Below are positions 56,325 to 64,000 of a stretch of DNA of 64,000 nucleotides, piece by piece (the stretch's first letter is position 1; each line of letters begins with the position of its first letter). The translations under genes and the position numbers were made by a program. Below the pieces are notes generated by a model. It was given only the letters and a program-made list of their open reading frames with translations. It was not told where the DNA came from and did no database searches. Source of the stretch: Deinococcus detaillensis (lineage in GTDB: Bacteria; Deinococcota; Deinococci; Deinococcales; Deinococcaceae); assembly GCF_007280555.1 (NCBI RefSeq), contig NZ_VKDB01000012.1:40477-104476 (forward strand). Reading direction: 5' to 3'.

Positions 56325-57746
56325 ATGCGTTCACTGGTGCTCATTGGTCACGGCTCCCACCTCAATCCCGAATCGGCGGCGGCGGTCTACGCTTACGCCG
56401 ACTTGCTGCGAAGTCACGGCCTGTTTGACGAGGTGGTGGAAGGCTACTGGAAAGAAGAGCCGTCGCTGCGCCAAGTGCTCAGAACCGTGCGATACACCGA
56501 TGTCACCGTCATTCCGATGTTTATTAGCGAGGGGTACTTCACTGAAACGGTGATTCCGCGCGAACTCGGCCTCGGCCACCAAGGGCCGGTGCCGCCGTCC
56601 GGTGTGGCCCGCATCATCGGGGGGCGCACGGTGCGATACACCTTGCCCTACGGCGTGCATCCGCGCATGAGCGAAGTGATCGTGGCCCGCGCCCACGAAG
56701 CCTATCCAGATCTCAATGCCGAAGACACGGCCTTGATCGTGCTGGGACACGGCACCACCCGCAACGAAAACAGCAACAAAATCGTGTATCAAAACGCCGA
56801 GCGCCTGCGTCAGAGCGGCAAATTTGCCGAAGTCCACGCTTTTTTTCTGGACGAAGAACCCAAAATTACCGGCTGGCAGCAACACGTCAAAGCCAAAAAC
56901 ATCGTACTGGTGCCGTTTTTCGCTTCCGAAGGCTGGCACACGCTCGAAACCATTCCCGAAGACATCGGCCTGACCGGAGAGGTCACGGTGTTTGAGCGGC
57001 CTGGAACCGAAGGCCAGACGCAAACCATGTATTACAGCAAGCCCGTCGGCACCCATCCAGCGATAGCCGAAGTGATCGTGCAACTCGCCGAGGAAGCGCA
57101 CGGAGCCAGCGACAGAGGCGGCGACCTCGAACGCGGCCACCAAGACGCTTGGAACGCCGTGCGGCAGCGCCTGAGCGTTGGCCCGCTGCGCATCGGCGAG
57201 GTGCTGCTGCGCTCTATGGCGGGCATGGTGGAAATCCGTCACGCCCTCGACGAAGGTAAGGCCAACGAAGGCCTGAAAACAGTGGTCACTCCTGAAGGCG
57301 TGCGTGACCAAGTTCGGCTGGATGAGGGCGGCGAGTACCGGCCCGTTCACACACTGCGGAATTTGGCGCGGGGCTGGCGAGCAGTACTGTCCGAGCAAGA
57401 CTTTCCCCGCGCCCTACACTTTTTGTATCCAGCCGTGGTGGAAGAAAGCTACGCCCAGCATCACCACGCGCTGCGCTGCACGCCCTGGGCCGCCACCGCC
57501 CGACGCCAGACTGGCATTTATGCCAAAGTGCAAAAAGCCACGCCCCAACAAGTCGAAACGGTGGCGAGCGAGATTTGCGGCGGCTGCCTCAAGACCCGCT
57601 TGTGGGCGGACGAAACCTTGCACCAAACCTTTTTTGACGGCGTGCCGGGCGGCATCCCCTGCGCAGAAGCCTGCACTCTACTGGTGGCCGAAGTACGTGA
57701 AGAGGTCAGCGGCAAACGGGGCCAAAAAGCAGAGGCGTCTCACTAA
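56325..57746 (+). CDS. CbiX-type chelatase-like protein with a C-terminal 4Fe-4S domain (DR2241-like)
   Basis: A 473-residue protein. Residues about 1-250 hold two CbiX-type (sirohydrochlorin cobaltochelatase/ferrochelatase) halves, each with a His-containing motif: [16 protein letters not shown] and [16 protein letters not shown]. The C-terminal part has four Cys in CGGC...CAEAC, matching the 4Fe-4S domain described for D. radiodurans DR2241. The arrangement suggests metal insertion or sensing in tetrapyrrole synthesis, but the reaction is unknown. ATG 56325 is leaderless behind TAGATT (56312-56317). Confidence 0.9.
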   Translation: MRSLVLIGHGSHLNPESAAAVYAYADLLRSHGLFDEVVEGYWKEEPSLRQVLRTVRYTDVTVIPMFISEGYFTETVIPRELGLGHQGPVPPSGVARIIGGRTVRYTLPYGVHPRMSEVIVARAHEAYPDLNAEDTALIVLGHGTTRNENSNKIVYQNAERLRQSGKFAEVHAFFLDEEPKITGWQQHVKAKNIVLVPFFASEGWHTLETIPEDIGLTGEVTVFERPGTEGQTQTMYYSKPVGTHPAIAEVIVQLAEEAHGASDRGGDLERGHQDAWNAVRQRLSVGPLRIGEVLLRSMAGMVEIRHALDEGKANEGLKTVVTPEGVRDQVRLDEGGEYRPVHTLRNLARGWRAVLSEQDFPRALHFLYPAVVEESYAQHHHALRCTPWAATARRQTGIYAKVQKATPQQVETVASEICGGCLKTRLWADETLHQTFFDGVPGGIPCAEACTLLVAEVREEVSGKRGQKAEASH

Positions 57747-57838
57747 ACAGCGGCGGTCTTCAGGGCTCTGATGTGAATGCCTTCATGGCTCCTTAAGATA
57801 TTGGACCCCCGAAAAAGTAAGGCCGGATACCAAAAAAT

Positions 57839-57871
57839 TTAACAGATTTTTAACAGACTCACTGTTACTCT
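57839..57871 (+). promoter_or_regulatory. Pho-box-like direct repeat and -10 box
   Basis: TTAACAG is repeated at 57839-57845 and 57850-57856, separated by ATTT (11-bp period). On the minus strand this reads CTGTTAA-AAAT-CTGTTAA, close to the E. coli Pho box. A TACTCT -10 candidate (57866-57871) lies 9 nt past the repeat, the spacing seen in E. coli pho promoters. Confidence 0.5.
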
Positions 57872-57910
57872 CAAATTGCGTGCTCTAGATGAGAGCAAAG
57901 GGAGTAAATC

Positions 57911-58543
57911 GTGAAAATCTATCAAGCGGGCTTGGTTTTGGTGGGCGCGTTGACGTTGGCCGGTTGCAATTCGATCATTCAGAGCGCGGCCGACAATACG
58001 GCAGTCAGCGTGATCCCCTTAGCCAATGCCCAATTGACGGGTACGATGAGCGCTTCTGGAGCCACGCCACTGAGCTTGCAAGCCCAGGCACTCTTCACCG
58101 TGCCGTTTACCAGCTCGGCGATTGCTTTTGGCGATTTCGATCCCAGCAGCTTGCCCTCCGCACTCCAAAATCCTTCGGGCCTAGATATTCCCATCGTGAT
58201 TAGCGGCGTGACCTTGGCGTGTGCGCCGGGCGCGAGTCCCCTGACCATGACCGTCAACACGCTCAGCCTGACGGTCAAAGACAGCGGCGGCAGCCAGACG
58301 GTGAGCACCAGCCCCAACACCATCTTGACCCTCACCAAAACGGCCAGCGGCTACAGCGTGTCCAGCAGCACCATGATGCTCAAAGCCAAGTGGAGCGACT
58401 TCAAGGCCATCGTCACAAAAAACGGGACTGCAACGCCCAACACCGCTACCCTTGCACTGAACGCCACCTTCAACGACGGAGCGTTGGGCTGCCTCGCCAC
58501 GCTCAATCTGGCTTCGACGTTGCAACAAAATATCCGCTTTTAA
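57911..58543 (+). CDS. Lipoprotein of unknown function
   Basis: A 210-residue protein starting at GTG 57911 with GGAG nearby. Its lipobox is LTLAGC after a short signal (MKIYQAGLVLVGALTLAGC). The mature part is Ser/Thr-rich and strand-rich (TVPFTSSAIAFGDFDPSSLP, TVNTLSLTVKDSGGSQTVST), with two further Cys (LACAPG and LGCLAT) that could form a disulfide. I do not recognise a family. The Pho-box-like repeat upstream suggests induction by phosphate limitation. Confidence 0.7.
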   Translation: MKIYQAGLVLVGALTLAGCNSIIQSAADNTAVSVIPLANAQLTGTMSASGATPLSLQAQALFTVPFTSSAIAFGDFDPSSLPSALQNPSGLDIPIVISGVTLACAPGASPLTMTVNTLSLTVKDSGGSQTVSTSPNTILTLTKTASGYSVSSSTMMLKAKWSDFKAIVTKNGTATPNTATLALNATFNDGALGCLATLNLASTLQQNIRF

Positions 58544-58602
58544 GGAGCCCCGACCTTAAGCCGTAGGCCGTCCGTAGCCCACCGTTGCTCTAGACTCTGG
58601 CA

Positions 58603-59523
58603 GTGACTTTCCTGTGTGTCGCCGCCGCCGCTTACCTCTGCCAGCCTTACTCCCACTGGGATGAGTACGAAGCTCGGCTCAGCGCTTGGGTGGCCCGGGG
58701 CGCGGCGGGCCAAGCAGGCGTGCTGATCTTTCCCGAGTACGCCTCACTCGAACTGATCAGCTTGCTACCGCCCGCACTCTGGGACGATGTTCAGGCTCAA
58801 CGGGAACCGCTGCAAACCTTCTTGCCAGCCTTCTTGGAGCTGCACGCCCGCTTGGCCCGTCAGTACGGCGTCTATGTGTTGGCGGGCAGCTTTCCAGTTG
58901 AGGCAGCGGCTGGCCACTTCGTCAACCGCGCTCACTTCTTCGGGCCGGACGGGCAAGCCGGCTTTCAAGATAAGTTGGTGATGACCCGCTTTGAAGCTGA
59001 GGAATGGAGTATTGGCAGCGGTGAGGGCGTCAAAGTCTTTGACACTGAGTACGGCAAGCTCGGCGTCAATATCTGTTATGACGCCGAGTTTCCTGACTTT
59101 GCCCGCCAGCAAGCGGCGGCGGGTATAGAAGTGCTGCTGATTCCCAGTTTTAGCGGCTCCGCGCACGGCTACACGCGGGTGCGGGTAGGCGGCATGGCCC
59201 GCGCCTTGGAGAATCAGATCTACGCTGTTCACGCACCTTGCCTCGCCGACGCACCGTGGAGTTACGCCATTGAAACGGCGGTGGGCGCAGTCGCCATCTA
59301 CGCACCCGCCGACAATGGCTTGCCCGAAAGCGGGATCGTGGCGGCAGGCGATTTCAACGTCCCGGACTGGCTCATCCACGACTTAGACCTTAGCCTGATT
59401 CGTGAGGTCCGGCGCAGCGGCCACGTCCTGAATGCCCGCGACCAAGTCTGGGCGCAGCGGCAAGCGGCGGGGCCAGTCGTTGCCGTGCCTTTCAAGGCCA
59501 GCACCAACGAGACGCAGCCCTGA
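58603..59523 (+). CDS. Carbon-nitrogen hydrolase (nitrilase superfamily)
   Basis: A 306-residue hydrolase with the Glu-Lys-Cys triad: Glu in IFPEYASLE, Lys in DKLVMTRFE and Cys in [12 protein letters not shown]. It also has VLAGSFPVE and [16 protein letters not shown] regions typical of nitrilase-superfamily amidases. The start is GTG 58603, 6 nt after TAGACT (58591-58596), so it is probably leaderless. The substrate is unknown, possibly an omega-amide or related small compound. Confidence 0.85.
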   Translation: MTFLCVAAAAYLCQPYSHWDEYEARLSAWVARGAAGQAGVLIFPEYASLELISLLPPALWDDVQAQREPLQTFLPAFLELHARLARQYGVYVLAGSFPVEAAAGHFVNRAHFFGPDGQAGFQDKLVMTRFEAEEWSIGSGEGVKVFDTEYGKLGVNICYDAEFPDFARQQAAAGIEVLLIPSFSGSAHGYTRVRVGGMARALENQIYAVHAPCLADAPWSYAIETAVGAVAIYAPADNGLPESGIVAAGDFNVPDWLIHDLDLSLIREVRRSGHVLNARDQVWAQRQAAGPVVAVPFKASTNETQP

Positions 59524-59566
59524 GTTCAAGTGACTGTGAGTTCAAACGGCTGCTAAACTCTTAAAA

Positions 59567-60220
59567 GTGATGAAGCCGCATTCCCGTGAGTGGTATTCCA
59601 AGATAGCCCGCGAGTTGGGAACCTATGACCACCCGTGGAAACGCCACACCGACGGCCCCGACCCCGAGTTGATCTACGACGCCCTGCTGTCGAACCTGAT
59701 CGCGGGCGGCATGTGGGTGCTGGAAGCCGGCTGTGCCGACGGCAAGGACGCGGCCCGCTTCGGCAGCTACGCCGCCGCGTGGACAGGCTACGACCGCGAG
59801 GAAGAGTTTATTAAAATCGCCCGCCAAAAAGTTCCCCAAGCCGCCTTCGCCGTGTGGGACGGCAAGAGCGTGTTGTCAATGATGCTGCGCGGCCCTTACG
59901 ACTTGGTGGTGTCGCGCCGAGGGCCGACCAGCGTGATTGACCATTTGCCGGAAGTCGCCGCGCCGGAAGCCCGATTTTTGTACGTCGGCCCAACCCTGGG
60001 TTCGCCCAGCGTGCCGGACAAACTCAGTGCTATCGGCTGGGCCATCTTGGGTGAGTGGCACACCCGCGTGCGAACCTGGCTTCCCACTGAGGAAGATGAC
60101 CGCGCCCGCTCGGAATTTTTGGGCGAAGACCATGATCCGGAGCGCTGGCAAGCCGAATCGGAAGTGCGGGGCCGGATGTACTGGGAAGAGCGTCAAACTA
60201 TTTTGGCAGCGGCAAAGTAA
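59567..60220 (+). CDS. SAM-dependent methyltransferase-like protein
   Basis: A 217-residue protein. The SAM-binding motif I is MWVLEAGCADGKDAARFG, followed by an acidic post-I residue in WTGYDREEEFIKIAR and a YDLVVSRRGP stretch (motif IV region). The order fits class I methyltransferases, and the substrate is unknown. GTG 59567 is favoured because TAAACT (59554-59559) lies 7 nt upstream; ATG follows directly as second codon. Confidence 0.75.
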   Translation: MMKPHSREWYSKIARELGTYDHPWKRHTDGPDPELIYDALLSNLIAGGMWVLEAGCADGKDAARFGSYAAAWTGYDREEEFIKIARQKVPQAAFAVWDGKSVLSMMLRGPYDLVVSRRGPTSVIDHLPEVAAPEARFLYVGPTLGSPSVPDKLSAIGWAILGEWHTRVRTWLPTEEDDRARSEFLGEDHDPERWQAESEVRGRMYWEERQTILAAAK

Positions 60221-60230
60221 AAAGAAAACA

Positions 60231-60268
60231 ATGGGGACAGCGCTCCGTACCAAGAGCGCTGTCCCCAT
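60231..60268 (-). terminator. 15-bp inverted repeat, terminator of the TPR gene
   Basis: Positions 60231-60245 and 60254-60268 are perfectly inverted with an 8-nt loop. On the minus strand the stem is followed by TGTTTTCTTTTT, so it should terminate the TPR gene; it also lies past the methyltransferase-like gene. Confidence 0.85.
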
Positions 60269-60275
60269 TTCCCAA

Positions 60276-61421
60276 TTACTTCCCTTGCTGAGCCAGCTTC
60301 AAATAATAAGCGCTGGTCTTGTCATTCGGATCAAGCGCGGCAGCTTGTCCATACGCCGAGGCGGCCACCGGATAAGCTTGGCGCTCGTAAGCGAGGCGGC
60401 CCGCCCAAGCCCACGCTTTAGCGTACTTGGGACTCAGCTGAGTGGCCTGAACAAAGCCAGCTTCCGCGCCCGCTTTGTCGCCCGAGGTGTACTTGGTATA
60501 AGCAGCCCTAAACGCTTGGGTGGCGGGCAGGCCGACTTGCTGGGCTTCTTGCACGACGCTGAGGTTGTACTTGTCGGCGGCGCTGGCTTCCGGCAAAGTC
60601 ACGGCGGCGGTGTATGCGGCGGTGGCGGCGGGCAAATTGCCGAGCTCCAAGGCCAAACGCCCCTGCTCGCGCCAAGCCGTCAGGAAGTTAGGCGCGGCGG
60701 CGGTGGCCTGCTGATAAAGCGTCAGGGCCTTGGCTTTGTTGCCTTTATCGAGCGCTTCATAAGCCCGGCTAAAAGCGGTGGTGGCGGCGGGGCCGTATTT
60801 ACCCGCGTTCTGGGCAATCTGCAAAAAGTAAGGCACCGTCTTATCGGTTGGCGCGAGCTGAGCGGCCTGCTGGTAAAGCGCCGTGGCACCCGCGTAGTCA
60901 CCGCCTTCCAGCGCCACGCGGGCGTTCCAAATGACGCAGGCCACGTCGCTGGGCTGCAACTGATTGCACTTTGCGAAGAACATCGGCGCACTCACCAAAT
61001 CACCCCGGCTGTAAGCGGCGTAACCCATGTTGTACTGCACGCTGGCAGCTTTGATGCGGGCCGCATTGTCGTCAGGCTTGAGCGTCAAATAGGTGTCCCA
61101 CGAGCGCTCGGCCTGCTTCCAAAAACCCACATCGGTATAGATGTTGGCCCGCAGCTGCAAGTAGTCGGGATTGTTCGGCTCGGCGTTCACCGCTTGGTCG
61201 GCGGCGGCGGCGGCTTGTTTCCAGGGCGTGCGGTCAATGTTCCAATCGGCCTTGGGCAAGGTGGAGCGGGCCTGGGCGGCGAGGTCGCTAGCCTTCTGAG
61301 CGGCCTCGGCGGCAGACATCGGCGCGGCTACGACGGCGGGAGCAGTCTGAGCCGACGCCAGACCCAGCGACAGGGCGGCCAACAGCGGGAGGGAAGCGGA
61401 GAACATCTTCTTTATCTTCAT
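60276..61421 (-). CDS. Secreted TPR-repeat protein
   Basis: A 381-residue exported protein. A signal peptide (MFSASLPLLAALSLGLASAQ) is followed by about eight tetratricopeptide-like helical pairs with the repeating 'A...Y..A....P....' pattern (AAYSRGDLVSAPMFFAKCNQLQP, GDYAGATALYQQAAQLAPTDK, GNKAKALTLYQQATAAAPN, AYPVAASAYGQAAALDPNDK). It is probably a periplasmic scaffold for protein complexes. It is divergent from the DMT gene at 61518. Confidence 0.85.
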   Translation of the reverse strand: MKIKKMFSASLPLLAALSLGLASAQTAPAVVAAPMSAAEAAQKASDLAAQARSTLPKADWNIDRTPWKQAAAAADQAVNAEPNNPDYLQLRANIYTDVGFWKQAERSWDTYLTLKPDDNAARIKAASVQYNMGYAAYSRGDLVSAPMFFAKCNQLQPSDVACVIWNARVALEGGDYAGATALYQQAAQLAPTDKTVPYFLQIAQNAGKYGPAATTAFSRAYEALDKGNKAKALTLYQQATAAAPNFLTAWREQGRLALELGNLPAATAAYTAAVTLPEASAADKYNLSVVQEAQQVGLPATQAFRAAYTKYTSGDKAGAEAGFVQATQLSPKYAKAWAWAGRLAYERQAYPVAASAYGQAAALDPNDKTSAYYLKLAQQGK

Positions 61422-61517
61422 TCATCCAGTCTAAAAACTTCCAGATGACCCAGATGATGCCCAGCCGATCAGACCTTTAGAAACGCGCCGCCGACCAAAG
61501 CCGCTAGACTCAGCCGG

Positions 61518-63618
<2,101 letters not shown>

Positions 63619-63787
63619 TCACGGGTAGCCGCACCAACTGACTACCTGCTGCCACTTGAGCTCAGCTTACTCAACTTTGGACTGCTCGAACCGGATCGCA
63701 CCAGCACACTTGCTTCGGCAAGACGCTGTACAGCACAGGCAACAGCAATTAGATCGACAGCTTCCCATGCCATTGCAGGAGGCGAGT

Positions 63788-63874
63788 TTGAAACTTGGGT
63801 TTTTGTTTCCTATTGTGTACGGCTGCGTACTGCCGCGTTTGACGGCCTGGGCGCTGAGAAAAATCAGTGAGTAA
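63788..63874 (+). CDS. Possible 28-residue single-pass membrane peptide
   Basis: TTG 63788 follows AGGAGG (63777-63782) by 5 nt, and the frame ends at TAA 63874. The peptide is hydrophobic in the middle (GFLFPIVYGCVLPRLTAWAL) with a basic end. It could be a real small membrane protein or a decayed 3' end of a larger gene. Confidence 0.3.
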   Translation: MKLGFLFPIVYGCVLPRLTAWALRKISE

Positions 63875-63886
63875 GGAAGAAGAGCA

Positions 63887-63925
63887 ACAAAAAAGCCGCC
63901 CGCTCTAGTACTAGAGGGACGGCTT
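63887..63925 (-). terminator. Terminator downstream of tRNA-Gly
   Basis: On the minus strand AAGCCGTCCCTCTAG pairs, with one mismatch and one bulge, with CTAGAGCGGGCGGCTT and is followed by a T run. Confidence 0.8.
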
Positions 63926-63931
63926 GTGACA

Positions 63932-64000
<69 letters not shown>

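Overview
The window is a gene-dense, GC-rich (by eye about 60-65%) bacterial chromosome segment that reads as Deinococcus. The reasons are: a CbiX-type protein with the C-terminal Fe-S domain first described for D. radiodurans DR2241; many start codons sitting 6-7 nt after a TAnnnT -10 box, the leaderless promoter style known from Deinococcus; frequent GTG/TTG starts; and an envelope gene set (SpoIID-like, LptD/OstA-like, DUF4384/PEGA) typical of this diderm, LPS-free lineage. It holds about 66 protein genes, four tRNA genes (Leu-UAA, Trp-CCA, Gln-UUG, and Gly-GCC cut by the right edge), intrinsic terminators and several structured repeats. I saw no transposase, prophage, CRISPR array or rRNA.

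Left part (1-17.6 kb): truA, a small membrane protein, tRNA-Leu, a secreted protein, a DMT exporter translationally coupled to a fused ABC ATPase-permease, a phosphate-signalling block (MBL hydrolase, P-loop kinase-like protein, phoB, phoR, then phoU), tRNA-Trp, a DEAD-box RNA helicase with a structured leader, tRNA-Gln, a PEGA/DUF4384 envelope protein, an orphan amino-acid binding protein, a dynamin-like GTPase divergent from a small conserved protein, and an esterase behind a Pho-box-like direct repeat.

Middle (17.7-45.2 kb): a c-di-AMP operon (cdaA, YbbR/CdaR, a double-ATPase ABC protein), two secreted proteins sharing a His/Cys domain (one fused to a cupredoxin), a second DUF4384 protein, clpS-clpA, a complete branched-chain amino-acid transporter (livK, livH, fused livM-livG, livF), then assorted enzymes: aminoglycoside-phosphotransferase fold, GNAT, metallophosphoesterases, DHH phosphoesterase, penicillin acylase, macro domain, CutA, HemW, DNA polymerase III delta', and trpF. 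One small membrane gene at 35.3 kb is about 42% GC and looks foreign.

The standout is 45,295-45,480: six perfect consensus DnaA boxes (TTATCCACA) in 178 bp between the convergent 3' ends of trpF and bioY. There is no promoter there to regulate, which suggests an origin-like or DnaA-titrating locus.

Right part (45.5-64 kb): birA-bioY, methylmalonyl-CoA epimerase and a VanZ-like protein, an envelope operon (SpoIID-like, LptD-like, lipoprotein), an FAD oxidoreductase, a cold-shock protein with a long leader, a HAD phosphatase, the CbiX/Fe-S protein, a lipoprotein behind a second Pho-box-like repeat, a nitrilase-family hydrolase, a methyltransferase-like protein, a TPR protein, a second DMT transporter whose 3' end overlaps tgt by 80 bp, and tRNA-Gly.
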